Positions 33,781 through 41,667 of a DNA stretch of 64,000 nucleotides are shown in pieces. The notes beneath the pieces were generated by a model. That model saw only the letters and a list, made by a program, of their open reading frames with translations. It was not told the origin of the DNA and made no database searches. The stretch lies in NCBI GenBank assembly GCA_963738305.1, contig CAVTVU010000011.1, forward strand, positions 124,001 through 188,000, in the 5' to 3' direction. This DNA is from JBBRHQ01 sp963738305 (GTDB lineage Bacteria > Actinomycetota > Thermoleophilia > Solirubrobacterales > 70-9). The position numbers were made by a program, and so were the translations under genes. Position 1 is the first letter of the stretch. The number at the start of each line of letters is the position of its first letter.

Positions 33781-34724
33781 GCCTGCCCCTGAAGCCGCCG
33801 ATCAAGCCGCAGCTGGCGCTCACCCGCAAGCAGATGCCGGAGGGCGAGGAGTGGGCGTACGAGCCCAAGCTCGACGGTTTCCGCGCGATCGTCTTCGTCG
33901 ACGGGGATGATGCCTACATCCAGTCACGCGGGGGCAAGGCGCTGGCGCGCTACTTCCCCGAGCTGAGCTTCCCGCTGGGCCGCTACGTCGTCGACGGCGA
34001 GCTGGTGATCCTCGACCAGCAAGGCGAGCCGGTTTTCGACGCGCTGCAGAGCCGGATCCACCCGGCCGACTCGCGGATCGGCCTGCTGGCAAAGGAGATC
34101 CCGGCGAGCTTCAAGGCCTTCGACCTGCTGGCCGACGGCGATGAGGTCCTGACCGAGAAGCCGCTGTCCGAGCGCCGCGAGCGCTTGGAGCGGCTGCGAT
34201 CCGAGGGGCTCGAGCTCACGCCTCTCACCCAGGATCCCGCCGAGGCCGAGCAGTGGCTGCTGCGGGGCGAGGGGGTGGTCGCCAAGCAGCTCGACGCGCC
34301 CTACATCCCCGGCAAGCGCAAGGGCATGGCCAAGGTCAAGCGGGAGCGCACGATCGACTGCGTCGTCCTCGGCTGGCGCCCGGGCAAGGAGGACGGGACG
34401 GTCGGCTCGCTGATCCTCGGCCTCTACGACGGCTCAGGGCTGCGTCCGGTCGGCCACATCTCGGGGTTCAGCAGGGAGGCGAAGCGCAACCTGCGCTCGA
34501 TTCTGGCGCCGCTGGAGACGGGAGAGAGCGGCAGCGGCGAGCCCAGCCGCTGGACGGGGGGACGCGACCTCGAATGGGTGGCGCTGCGCCCCGAGCTGGT
34601 GATCGAGGTCGGCTACGACCACGCCAGCGCCGGACGCATCCGCCACGGCGCCCGCTTCGTCCGCTTCCGCGACGACAAGGATCCCCGCGAGTGCCTCTTT
34701 ACAGACCTCGATGAGGGGGAATAA
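33777..34724 (+). CDS. ATP-dependent DNA ligase (LigC/LigD-ligase type)
   Basis: A 315-residue ligase with an intact motif I, YEPKLDGFRAIVF (Lys31 is the AMP acceptor), VVDGELVILDQQGEPVFDAL (motif III), FKAFDLLADGDEVL, LRGEGVVAKQLDAPYIPGKR (motif IV) and MAKVKRERTIDCVVLG (motif V). An OB-fold follows, ending HGARFVRFRDDKDPRECLFT. It seals nicks or ends by adenylation and is typical for actinobacterial non-homologous end-joining or accessory repair. It starts at ATGA overlapping the phosphoesterase gene. No Ku gene is in the window. Confidence 0.92.
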   Translation: MSLPLKPPIKPQLALTRKQMPEGEEWAYEPKLDGFRAIVFVDGDDAYIQSRGGKALARYFPELSFPLGRYVVDGELVILDQQGEPVFDALQSRIHPADSRIGLLAKEIPASFKAFDLLADGDEVLTEKPLSERRERLERLRSEGLELTPLTQDPAEAEQWLLRGEGVVAKQLDAPYIPGKRKGMAKVKRERTIDCVVLGWRPGKEDGTVGSLILGLYDGSGLRPVGHISGFSREAKRNLRSILAPLETGESGSGEPSRWTGGRDLEWVALRPELVIEVGYDHASAGRIRHGARFVRFRDDKDPRECLFTDLDEGE

Positions 34725-34730
34725 AGCCGC

Positions 34731-34823
34731 CCCCGGACGCGGAGCAGAGGAGGCGGCGCGGTTACTCCGTCCCCGGACGCGGAGCAGAGGAGAGGGCGCC
34801 TCAGCCGTCCCCGGACGCGGAGC
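34731..34823. repeat. Three direct repeats after the ligase gene
   Basis: CCCCGGACGCGGAGC occurs at 34731, 34771 and 34809, at 40- and 38-nt periods. In the first two copies identity extends a further 7 nt (AGAGGAG). The third copy lies in the 3' end of the SnoaL-like gene and encodes its last residues. Confidence 0.8.
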
Positions 34824-35349
34824 GAGAGCCCGCAGATTGCCGGTGATTCGCAGGCGGGCTCTCGCGGAGCGGAGGAGACGGCGTTGATTCCATGAACTCG
34901 TCGAGCTGGGCGCGGGCGCGGGAGCGCACCTTCGCCCGCAGCGGCGGGACCAGGGCGACCAGCGCCCCCTGGATCCCCAGGGCCTGCCGGGCCCAGCGGC
35001 GGAAGTCGAAGTCGTCGATGTGGTCGGCGATCAGCCCATCCTCGAACCGGAAGCTTGCCCTGACGTCGTTGACCACGGGGCGACCGGTGGCGCCGAAGGT
35101 GTAGTGCGCGACCCAGTTGGCCGAGCCGGCGGACTCGGAAGCGTCGTGGCTCGCCAGCCGCACCTCGAGGTCCGTCGCCCGCGCTGTCAGCATGCGCCAC
35201 ATCGCGCCCACCTGAGGGCCGTGGAGATCCCCGAAGGCCGGATCGCAGAAGTGGGCGTCTTCCGCATAGAGGGAGGCCATCTCCTCGCCATCACGACGGT
35301 CGAAGGCTGCGTAGAAGCGCTCGATCAGCCGGCGATTCTCCTCGGACAC
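34801..35349 (-). CDS. SnoaL-like (NTF2-fold) protein
   Basis: A 182-residue protein. MSEENRRLIERFYAAFDRRD, GEEMASLYAEDAHFCDPAFG, VVNDVRASFRFEDGLIADHI and DDFDFRRWARQALG follow the SnoaL-like pattern of a cone-shaped alpha/beta fold used by small cyclases, isomerases and binding proteins. The last 35 residues (about TPSPPLRESPPANHRQSAG on) are encoded by the hairpin and repeat region and look unstructured. GTG 35349 is supported by TAGGGT 6 nt upstream. Function unassigned. Confidence 0.8.
   Translation of the reverse strand: MSEENRRLIERFYAAFDRRDGEEMASLYAEDAHFCDPAFGDLHGPQVGAMWRMLTARATDLEVRLASHDASESAGSANWVAHYTFGATGRPVVNDVRASFRFEDGLIADHIDDFDFRRWARQALGIQGALVALVPPLRAKVRSRARAQLDEFMESTPSPPLRESPPANHRQSAGSRSASGDG
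34822..34865. terminator. 12-bp hairpin between convergent ligase and SnoaL-like genes
   Basis: GCGAGAGCCCGC (34822-34833) pairs perfectly with GCGGGCTCTCGC (34854-34865) around a 20-nt loop. It sits between the convergent genes and may end both transcripts; no T-tract is present on either side. Confidence 0.45.
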
Positions 35350-35355
35350 ACCGTC

Positions 35356-35361
35356 ACCCTA
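35356..35361 (-). promoter_or_regulatory. -10-like TAGGGT, leaderless start of SnoaL-like gene
   Basis: TAGGGT on the minus strand ends 6 nt before GTG 35349. Confidence 0.45.
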
Positions 35362-35372
35362 ATCGCCGCTTC

Positions 35373-36424
35373 CTAGAAAAGCGAGGTTTGGCTGAATTCA
35401 CGTCGCGTTCCTGTGACTAACTTGGGCATCGCACCCTTGTCTGGTGTGGCGTCTCCATTCCGGCCCGCCCCCGTCGGGCGCTCTGTGGCGCGCCTCCCCC
35501 AGCCGCGCACCGCCCGGGTCGTGTGGCGGCGGTCGCGGGGTGGCATCTGTGACGGCCTCCCGGCATAGAGGCGCTCGTAGCGGGGGAGCAGGTCGGGGCG
35601 CTTCTGCTCGAGCCAGCCGAAGAATACGTCGCGGACCTCGCCGCGGAGGTGAAGGGCAACTCCGCCGAGGAAGGTGGCCCCGGCCTCGCGGGCCAGCTCG
35701 ACGATCGGCTCCACCTGGTCGGGGGCGTCGTTGATGCCGGGCATCAGCGGCGCGACCAGGACCCCGGAGGGAATGCCGCGCCGCCGCAGCTCGGCGACCG
35801 CCTCCAGCCTCTTGCGCGGGTGGGGGGTGTGGGGCTCGGTGGCCCGCCAGGCCTTCTCGTCGAGGGTAGGGACGGAGAGGTTGACCGAGACCTCGACCGT
35901 CCTGGCCATGCGCTCGAAGATGTCTGCGTCGCGCATCACCAGCGAGGACTTGGTCAGCACCGAAACCGGCGTCGATTGGTGCTCGAGGGCGGCCAGGATC
36001 TCCGGCATGAAACGGTAGCGGCTCTCCGCCCACTGGTAGGGGTCGGTGTTGGTCCCGATCGCGACCAGCTCACGCTTCCAGGACGGCCGCGCCAGCTCCG
36101 CCCTCAAGACCTCCGGGGTGTTGACCTTGACGACGATCTCCCGCTCGAAGTCCCGCCCGGCGTCGAAGCCGAGATAGGGGTGAGTCCTGCGGGCAAAACA
36201 AAAGGGCAGCCGTGCGCGCACCCCCGGAACGCGTTGATCGTCCAGTTGAAGCCGAAGTTGCCGCTCGGGACGTGGTTGAGGATCGATCGCGCCCGTACCT
36301 CGTGGAAGTTGATCCCCATCGCCTCCGGCGCGTCGAAGGTGCGAACGACGCCGCCGTCCCCGATCCCGGGGAGCCTCCCCTCGTCCTCGCGCTCCACTTC
36401 CTGGCTCTTCCAGCGCACGAACAC
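35373..36424 (-). CDS. Rv2578c-family radical SAM protein (one frameshift)
   Basis: Starts MFVRWKSQEVEREDEGRLPG at 36424. The radical SAM cluster motif is FRGCAHGCPFCFAR (CxxxCxxC), and a single-base shift near 36195 falls inside it. The barrel continues with YLGFDAGRDFEREIVVKVNT, VAIGTNTDPYQWAESRYRFM, SVLTKSSLVMRDADIFERMA and GVLVAPLMPGINDAPDQVEP. It belongs to the spore-photoproduct-lyase-like Rv2578c group, whose substrate is unknown. Some members carry an intein at the Cys motif; none is present here. Confidence 0.85.
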
Positions 36425-36466
36425 ATGTTCGCATAACGGCCGGGCGGACTCCGGCAGGCTCCCAGA

Positions 36467-36862
36467 TCAGCCGTCAGCCGGAGGGGGCTCCTGAAGGGAG
36501 AGCGTGTTGCCGTCCGGGTCCTCGAACCAGGCGATCCTGCTCCCGCCCGGAGCGGTCCAAACGCCGTCCGGCTCCTGCTCCATGGCCGGGTAGAGGTTGA
36601 ACTCGACGCCGCGCTCGCGCAGCGCAGCCATCGCCCGCGAGATGTCGGCGACCTTCCATCCGGCGACCGTGTAGGCGGCCCGGGCCGGCTCCTCGACCAG
36701 GGTGACCCGCAGGGTCGTCCCGGCGACCGCGTAGAGGTTGGCGAAGCTGCTCGATTCGAGGCGTCTCAGACCGAGGACCTCACCGTAGAAGCGGTGGGAG
36801 CGTGGAAGATCGGACGTGCCCAGGAACGCGACGAACGGCGAGTCGGCCAGGTCCGCGCTCAG
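36467..36862 (-). CDS. VOC (glyoxalase/bleomycin-resistance fold) protein, apparent CTG start
   Basis: A 131-residue VOC protein with intact frame: SPFVAFLGTSDLPRSHRFYG, EVLGLRRLESSSFANLYAVA, VAGWKVADISRAMAALRERG and RIAWFEDPDGNTLSLQEPPP, with E and D ligands placed as in metal-dependent members. No ATG, GTG or TTG is available in frame near the N-terminus. The CTG at 36862 overlaps the YtoQ stop as CTGA, exactly where an ATGA coupling would be expected. The substrate is unknown. Confidence 0.82.
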   Translation of the reverse strand: MSADLADSPFVAFLGTSDLPRSHRFYGEVLGLRRLESSSFANLYAVAGTTLRVTLVEEPARAAYTVAGWKVADISRAMAALRERGVEFNLYPAMEQEPDGVWTAPGGSRIAWFEDPDGNTLSLQEPPPADG

Positions 36863-37320
36863 GGCAGCTTGCCTTCGATCGCGTAGCGGAGCACGTCGAC
36901 GACCTGCTCAGAGGTCCGCGCGACCGCCAGGGCGGAGCGGTCGACCTCCTTCAGCGCGTGATCGAGCTCTCCGTCGTGGAGGGTGATCACCGGCTTGCCC
37001 AGGGCCGCGGCATAGCCGGCGTCGAACGCCGCGTTCCACTGGCGGTACTTGTCGCCGAAGCGAACGATGACGACGTCGGCGCCGGCGATCAGGGTCTGGG
37101 TGCGGATCGCGTTCACCCCGGCCCCCTTGTGGTCAGCCCAGAACTTCTCGCCCTCGGCACCGAGCGTCCCGGTGCCTGCGTCGTCGGAGGCGGCGTGGTC
37201 GGTGACCGGCGCGGAGAGCACCACGGGGAGGTCCGCGCGCTTCACCCCCTCCGCGATCCGCTGGCGCCAGTCGCTGTGAATCTCGCCTGAGAGATAGACG
37301 TTCCAGGTCCGCCCGCTCAC
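36859..37320 (-). CDS. YtoQ family protein
   Basis: A 153-residue YtoQ-family protein. NVYLSGEIHSDWRQRIAEGV, LSAPVTDHAASDDAGTGTLG, FWADHKGAGVNAIRTQTLIA, GADVVIVRFGDKYRQWNAAF and DAGYAAALGKPVITLHDGEL cover the whole family alignment. The fold is related to nucleoside 2-deoxyribosyltransferases, but no activity is established. GTG 37320 is placed by TAGCAT 7 nt upstream. It overlaps the VOC gene by 4 nt, forming a two-gene unit. Confidence 0.9.
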   Translation of the reverse strand: MSGRTWNVYLSGEIHSDWRQRIAEGVKRADLPVVLSAPVTDHAASDDAGTGTLGAEGEKFWADHKGAGVNAIRTQTLIAGADVVIVRFGDKYRQWNAAFDAGYAAALGKPVITLHDGELDHALKEVDRSALAVARTSEQVVDVLRYAIEGKLP

Positions 37321-37327
37321 CGGCGGG

Positions 37328-37333
37328 ATGCTA
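37328..37333 (-). promoter_or_regulatory. -10-like TAGCAT, leaderless start of the YtoQ gene
   Basis: TAGCAT on the minus strand ends 7 nt before GTG 37320. Confidence 0.45.
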
Positions 37334-37386
37334 GACGAGAGCCGATCTCAATCCGGCCCGGAGACCTATCCAGCGGGCGCCCGGCG

Positions 37387-37551
37387 CTAGCCGGCGCGAG
37401 CGGTTTCCCGTCGCTCGGTGGGAACCTCGGCCTCCCGAGCCTTCCAGCAGCGCCGGCAGCGCTCATAGAAGCCCTCCCGCGGGTCGATCGCCTGGCGCCA
37501 ATCGTGCCCCAGGAAAACGCACTGGACCCTGTTGCGCAAGGGGGCGTTCAC
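37387..37551 (-). CDS. Small zinc-ribbon-like protein (DUF1660-like)
   Basis: A 54-residue protein with CVFLGHDW followed by YERCRRCWKA. This C-x5-H ... CxxC spacing is like DUF1660 and related mini zinc ribbons. It opens NAPLRNRVQ at GTG 37551, with GGAAGG directly upstream. The C-terminal tail REAEVPTERRETARAG is charged. It is divergent from the diacylglycerol-kinase gene; the upstream open frame into that gene is antisense and is not taken as coding. Confidence 0.6.
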   Translation of the reverse strand: MNAPLRNRVQCVFLGHDWRQAIDPREGFYERCRRCWKAREAEVPTERRETARAG

Positions 37552-37633
37552 CTTCCGTCTGAGATCGGCAGATCGGGCGCCGTCCTTGAGTCGGGTCGCA
37601 CCGCCGATGAAACAGTGGTATTCAATCTCCGTG

Positions 37634-38923
37634 GGGCCGAGACGGATTACAGCGGTCGCCGCGATCGGGCTCCTCGCGGTCGCGATCGCTCTGGTCGTCG
37701 TGGTCGTCGCAATGCACTTCTGGTCCGGGCTGGCCGTTCTCGGCTGCATCCTGCTCGCGCTCGGCGCAGCATGGTACGGGGTGCGCCGCCGCGGCGCCGC
37801 GCTCACCGCCGGGCTGGCGGTCGCCGTCCTCCTGCTCGCCGCATCGCTGGTGATCGCGCATCGGGAGGGGCTCCTGCTCGTGGGCGTGGCCTGGGTCGCT
37901 GCCATCGCGGCGTCGACCGCCTGTGCCAGGGCCGCGTTCCGCGTTCACGTGGCACTGCCGGCCGCGGAGCCGCCGCGTCGGGCCGTCCTCTTCTTCAATC
38001 CGAAGTCGGGCGGCGGCAAGGCGGAGCGGTTCAACCTCGCCGAGGAAGCCCGGGCCCGGAGGATCGAGCCAATCGAGCTGAAGCGCGGCGACGACCTGGT
38101 GGCGCTGGTCTTGGACGCGATCGGGAGCGGGGTCGACGCTGTGGCGATGGCCGGCGGTGACGGATCCCAGGCGGTGGTCGCCGCCGCCGCCGCCGAGCAC
38201 GATCTCCCCTACGCCTGCATCCCGGCCGGAACGCGCAACCACTTCGCCCTGGACCTCGGGGTCGATCGCGACGACGTGGTCGGCGCCCTCGACGCGTTCG
38301 TCGACGGCGGCGAGCGGCGGGTCGACCTGGGCGAGGTCAACGGGCGCGTCTTCGTCAACAACGTCTCGCTTGGCCTCTACGCGGAGGCGGTGCAGCGCGA
38401 GGGCTACCGGGAGGCGAAGCTGCGCACCATCCTTGACACGATGCCCGACGTCCTCGGCCCCGACGGCGACGGCCTGCCCCTCCGCTGGAGAGGCCCGAGC
38501 GGCCACGAGCACGAGTCGGGAGCGGTGATTCTGGTCTCCAACAATCGCTACCGCCTCGGGCGACCGCTCGGCTCCGGCACCCGTCCCAGGATCGACGACG
38601 GCGAGCTGGGGATCGCCGTCCTCGACGCGCCCGCGAGGGGGGAATCGCGACGGGGATCTCGCCGGCCCTGGGACGAGTGGTCGGCGCCGACCTTCGAGGT
38701 CGACTCCGACCGCACCGTGCCGGCCGGGGTCGACGGTGAGGCGCTCGAGCTGGAGCCGCCGCTCCGCTTCTCGATCCGGGCGCTCGCGCTGCGGGTGCGA
38801 GTCGCCCGGTCGCATCCGGGAGCCTCGCCTTCGGCCAACCTGCCGGAGCGCCCGTCGGAGGTCATCGCCGCGCTGCTGCGGATCGCCGCCGGCCACTCCC
38901 CCGATCGCCGAACGCAAACTTAG
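37634..38923 (+). CDS. Diacylglycerol kinase-type lipid kinase with N-terminal membrane helices
   Basis: A 429-residue protein. About 95 N-terminal residues form three or four membrane helices (ITAVAAIGLLAVAIALVVVV, LAVLGCILLALGAAWYGVRR, GLAVAVLLLAASLVIAHREG). The kinase domain then starts AVLFFNPKSGGGKAERF, with AVAMAGGDGSQAVVAAAA as the nucleotide-binding GGDGS/T motif and IPAGTRNHFALDLGV. It ends with a barrel that includes DDGELGIAVLD. Such enzymes phosphorylate diacylglycerol or related lipids. GTG 37634 is chosen because TATTCA lies 6 nt upstream; ATG 37607 is possible. Confidence 0.85.
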   Translation, partial: GPRRITAVAAIGLLAVAIALVVVVVAMHFWSGLAVLGCILLALGAAWYGVRRRGAALTAGLAVAVLLLAASLVIAHREGLLLVGVAWVAAIAASTACARAAFRVHVALPAAEPPRRAVLFFNPKSGGGKAERFNLAEEARARRIEPIELKRGDDLVALVLDAIGSGVDAVAMAGGDGSQAVVAAAAAEHDLPYACIPAGTRNHFALDLGVDRDDVVGALDAFVDGGERRVDLGEVNGRVFVNNVSLGLYAEAVQREGYREAKLRTILDTMPDVLGPDGDGLPLRWRGPSGHEHESGAVILVSNNRYRLGRPLGSGTRPRIDDGELGIAVLDAPARGESRRGSRRPWDEWSAPTFEVDSDRTVPAGVDGEALELEPPLRFSIRALALRVRVARSHPGASPSANLPERPSEVIAALLRIAAGHSPDRRTQT

Positions 38924-38956
38924 GGCTCCATTGTTCACGGAACTTTGCGTTCGGCG
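38906..38956. terminator. 13-bp hairpin between convergent genes
   Basis: CGCCGAACGCAAA (38906-38918) and TTTGCGTTCGGCG (38944-38956) are perfect complements around a 25-nt loop. The left arm includes the last codons of the lipid kinase gene, and the right arm lies 24 nt before the end of the opposite gene, so it probably terminates both. Confidence 0.6.
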
Positions 38957-38979
38957 CTGGAGTGGCGCCGGGTGCGCCG

Positions 38980-40224
38980 TCAGGCGACGGCTACGCGGGC
39001 GATGGTGGTCAGCGACTGGTAGTAGACGTCGCGGCCAAAGCCCGGCGCCGGGAAGAGGAAGGCCTGGCTGGGAGAGGGAACCTCCACCCGACCCTTCTCC
39101 GCACCGCTGTCGAGGTCGAGGACCACGAGCCGGTCGCTGCCGGACGGAAGCGAGGCGCGGCGCACCCGCGCCGAGTGCGAGAGGAGCTGGAACGCCGGGC
39201 GCAGCCTCCGGCGCAGGGCCGGCCTGCGGAGCAGGGCCGCATCGCGCCAGTCCTGGGCCACCAGCTCGCGCGTGTCCGGATAGAGGATCAGATGGCCGGC
39301 GTGGGCGAAATCGTCGCGGCGCCAGAGCGGCTCCAGCTCCTCCCCCACCAGGCGCCAAGCCCGCAACACGGCGTTGCCGGCGTCGTAGGCGATCACGACT
39401 CTGGAGACCGGGTCCCAGCCCGGGGGGTTCGACTCCGTCCCGTAGGGCAGGCCGCTGATCTCGACCGAGCGGAGGGCCCCGGCGTCGTCGCGCCGCACCC
39501 ACCACAACCGCACCGCCCCGGCGGCCTCGCCGCTCCCCCGCATCGTCCGGTCGGTGCGGTTACGGCCGTTGTCCATCCAGAAGACGTGATCCTCGGCGAT
39601 CACCGGGTCCCAGCCGTAGCTGCGATCCGGCGCCGGACCGTACCGCGGCCGCCAGCTCTCGTCGATCAGCATCCGCCCGGCGTCGCGGTCGAGCCGCAGG
39701 CGGAGAACGGTCTCGGTCCCGACCGCGAGGACGCTGTCGCCGTCGGAGGCGAGGCGCGCGATGCTCGGCTCCGGCAGCTCCAGCGGCGGCGCCACCGGCA
39801 GGAGGGTCTCGGGGTCGAGCACGGAGACGGTCGAGGGGACCAGGCCCGGAGGTGCGTCACAGTCCTTCGTCACCAGCTCGCCCCCGTCGAGGACCACGAA
39901 GGAGTTGTGCGGGCGCTCGACCGGCAACCGGTGGGAGGCGAGCACCTCCAGGCCCGGGCTGAGGCGGTGCGCCCAGCGGCCGAAGACCATGTGCAGGTCG
40001 CCGTTGCGGTGCGCGGCGATCCCGCCCGGCCAGTACCTACCGCCCGGCAACCGCGGCGTCGACGCGACGACCTCGAGCGACTCCGGGTCGAGCCGCTCGA
40101 CCCATCCCTCTACCGGACGCGACAGCGGGTCGCCCATGGGGACGTCGTGTCGCAGGGCGAAGAGCTCGCCCGGCTCGCGGCGGATCAGCAGGTCGGTCGC
40201 AAATGCATCCCGGGCTGCGGCCAC
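38980..40224 (-). CDS. Unrecognised protein with repeat-rich, beta-propeller-like sequence
   Basis: A 414-residue protein I cannot assign to a family. Short blocks recur every 45-55 residues with a strand-rich look: VEGWVERLDPESLEVVASTP, PSTVSVLDPETLLPVAPPLE, DRLVVLDLDSGAEKGRVEVP, plus GGIAAHRNGDLHMVFGRWAH and YGWDPVIAEDHVFWMDNGRN. D-P-E-[ST]-L turns and W-D-P motifs are common in beta-propellers. There is no signal peptide. GTG 40224 is used, with GGGGAG 9 nt upstream. However, the frame is open and protein-like back to the dehalogenase stop at 40346 (SRGAYWPRPWTCEDGGPRRW), so the real start may lie there. Confidence 0.6.
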   Translation of the reverse strand: MAAARDAFATDLLIRREPGELFALRHDVPMGDPLSRPVEGWVERLDPESLEVVASTPRLPGGRYWPGGIAAHRNGDLHMVFGRWAHRLSPGLEVLASHRLPVERPHNSFVVLDGGELVTKDCDAPPGLVPSTVSVLDPETLLPVAPPLELPEPSIARLASDGDSVLAVGTETVLRLRLDRDAGRMLIDESWRPRYGPAPDRSYGWDPVIAEDHVFWMDNGRNRTDRTMRGSGEAAGAVRLWWVRRDDAGALRSVEISGLPYGTESNPPGWDPVSRVVIAYDAGNAVLRAWRLVGEELEPLWRRDDFAHAGHLILYPDTRELVAQDWRDAALLRRPALRRRLRPAFQLLSHSARVRRASLPSGSDRLVVLDLDSGAEKGRVEVPSPSQAFLFPAPGFGRDVYYQSLTTIARVAVA

Positions 40225-40345
40225 GACCAGCCGCTCCCCCGGGCGGATCCCCAGCCCCGCCTGACCGTCGGGGCAACCCCAGCGCCGCGGCCCGCCATCC
40301 TCGCAGGTCCACGGCCGCGGCCAGTAGGCACCGCGGCTCTCGGGC

Positions 40346-41227
40346 TCAGGGCCGACCGAAGGCCTCCACCATCGCCGCCGCAATCTCGGCGCCGCGGTCC
40401 TCCTGGAGGAAGTGCGCGGCGCCGGCGATCCGGACCTGTTCGCCGGCTGTGGGGATGAGGTCGGTGAACTGCTCCCCGGCACGCGGGAACGGGAAGACCG
40501 GGTCCTCGTCGGAGAAGGCGACCAAGGCCGGCTTCTGCCAGCTCCCCAGTCGCTCGCGGACGGCTGCCATCTCGGCGGCGCCGGTGTCTGACTCGTCGAG
40601 CGGGACCAGCAGCGGGAAGCGCTGCGCCCCCGCCTTGCTCTCCGGGCTGGGGAACGGCGCCTCGTAGGCCGCGACGATCTCCGGCGCCAGGTCCGTGGTC
40701 GTCGCGCCCTGGATGATCCGCCCGATCGGGAGGTCCGGGGTGCGCTCGGCGAAGTCGCGCCACGCCATGAACCCCTTGCTGACCCGTCCCGTGAACAGGC
40801 CGGTGTTGAGGATCGCGAGCCGCCCGACCCGATCGGGGTTCTCGGTGGCCCAGCGCAGGCCGATCGGGCCTCCCCAGTCCTGGACGACGACGGTGACGTC
40901 ATCGAGGTCGAGCTGGGCCAGGTGGGCGCTGACCGACTCGAAGTGCCGGTCGTAGGTGTAGAAGCCCTGGTCGGTGGGCTTGTCGGAGCGGCCGAACCCG
41001 ACCAGGTCGGGACAAACGACCCGGTGACCGCTTTCCACCAGGTCCTCGAGCATGTGGCGATAGAGGTAGCACCAGCTCGGCTCGCCGTGAAAGCAGAGCA
41101 CGGTGCGCCCCTCTCCCTCGTCGAGGTGATGGAGCCGCAACCCGTCGACCTCGACGTAGTTGGGCTCGTAGGGAAAGCCGGGGAGATTCTCGAAGCGCTC
41201 GTCCGGGGTGCGGAAAACGTCGGTCAT
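40346..41227 (-). CDS. Haloalkane dehalogenase-like alpha/beta hydrolase
   Basis: A 293-residue enzyme of the DhmA/DmmA dehalogenase group. VLCFHGEPSWCYLYRHMLED has the HGEPxW oxyanion loop, and VVVQDWGGPIGLRWATENPD carries the nucleophile Asp117 and halide-binding Trp118. AFSDEDPVFPF supplies the acidic residue, and GAAHFLQEDRGAEIAAAMVE the catalytic His. It should hydrolyse haloalkanes to alcohols plus halide, although many genomic members have unknown natural substrates. It lies 4 nt downstream of DUF1330 on the same strand. Confidence 0.88.
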   Translation of the reverse strand: MTDVFRTPDERFENLPGFPYEPNYVEVDGLRLHHLDEGEGRTVLCFHGEPSWCYLYRHMLEDLVESGHRVVCPDLVGFGRSDKPTDQGFYTYDRHFESVSAHLAQLDLDDVTVVVQDWGGPIGLRWATENPDRVGRLAILNTGLFTGRVSKGFMAWRDFAERTPDLPIGRIIQGATTTDLAPEIVAAYEAPFPSPESKAGAQRFPLLVPLDESDTGAAEMAAVRERLGSWQKPALVAFSDEDPVFPFPRAGEQFTDLIPTAGEQVRIAGAAHFLQEDRGAEIAAAMVEAFGRP

Positions 41228-41230
41228 CGC

Positions 41231-41656
41231 TCAGCCCTCCTCGGGCTCGGGGACCGCCGGCCGGGAGAGGATCAGGCGGCTGTCGGCGAGCGCCGCGACC
41301 CGATGGCGGTGGATCTCGAGGTAGTCGGGGTCGGCGGTCATCGTCAGGAAGGCCTCCCGCGAGGGGTAGGAGACCAGCGCGACCATGTCCCACTCGGACC
41401 GGGCCGGGCCGATCACGCCCTCCTCGCAGGCGACCGCCTCCAGCAGCCTGCCGCCGACGCGCTCCAGGTGAGGCGCCACCCCCTCGGCGTAGCGCGCGTA
41501 GGCCTCGGCCCCGCTGATGCCCTCATCCAGCCCGTCGGCCCGCTCCTTGAAGCGCAGCAGGTTGACCATCACGATCGGGCCGGGGTCGGAGGAGGAGACC
41601 AGCCTGCGGATCTGCTCAGCGTCCGGGTCTATCGAGGCGGTCGTCATCTGCTTCAT
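41231..41656 (-). CDS. DUF1330 domain protein
   Basis: A 141-residue ferredoxin-like-fold protein. PIVMVNLLRFKERADGLDEG, GAEAYARYAEGVAPHLERVG and WDMVALVSYPSREAFLTMTA then DPDYLEIHRHRVAALADSRL follow the DUF1330 pattern of small dimeric alpha/beta-barrel proteins. The reaction is unknown. It lies in tandem with the TetR gene upstream and the dehalogenase downstream, with gaps of about 11 and 3 nt, suggesting a regulator-led operon. Confidence 0.85.
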   Translation of the reverse strand: MKQMTTASIDPDAEQIRRLVSSSDPGPIVMVNLLRFKERADGLDEGISGAEAYARYAEGVAPHLERVGGRLLEAVACEEGVIGPARSEWDMVALVSYPSREAFLTMTADPDYLEIHRHRVAALADSRLILSRPAVPEPEEG

Positions 41657-41667
41657 CTCCCTTTCCC

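Noticed and set aside
36150..36250. Intein in the Rv2578c-type radical SAM protein
   Set aside because: The Cys motif is split only by a single-base shift; no intein-sized insertion exists.
37532..37606. Longer N-terminus for the lipid kinase
   Set aside because: The upstream codons overlap the divergent zinc-ribbon-like gene and look non-coding; the leaderless pattern supports GTG 37634.
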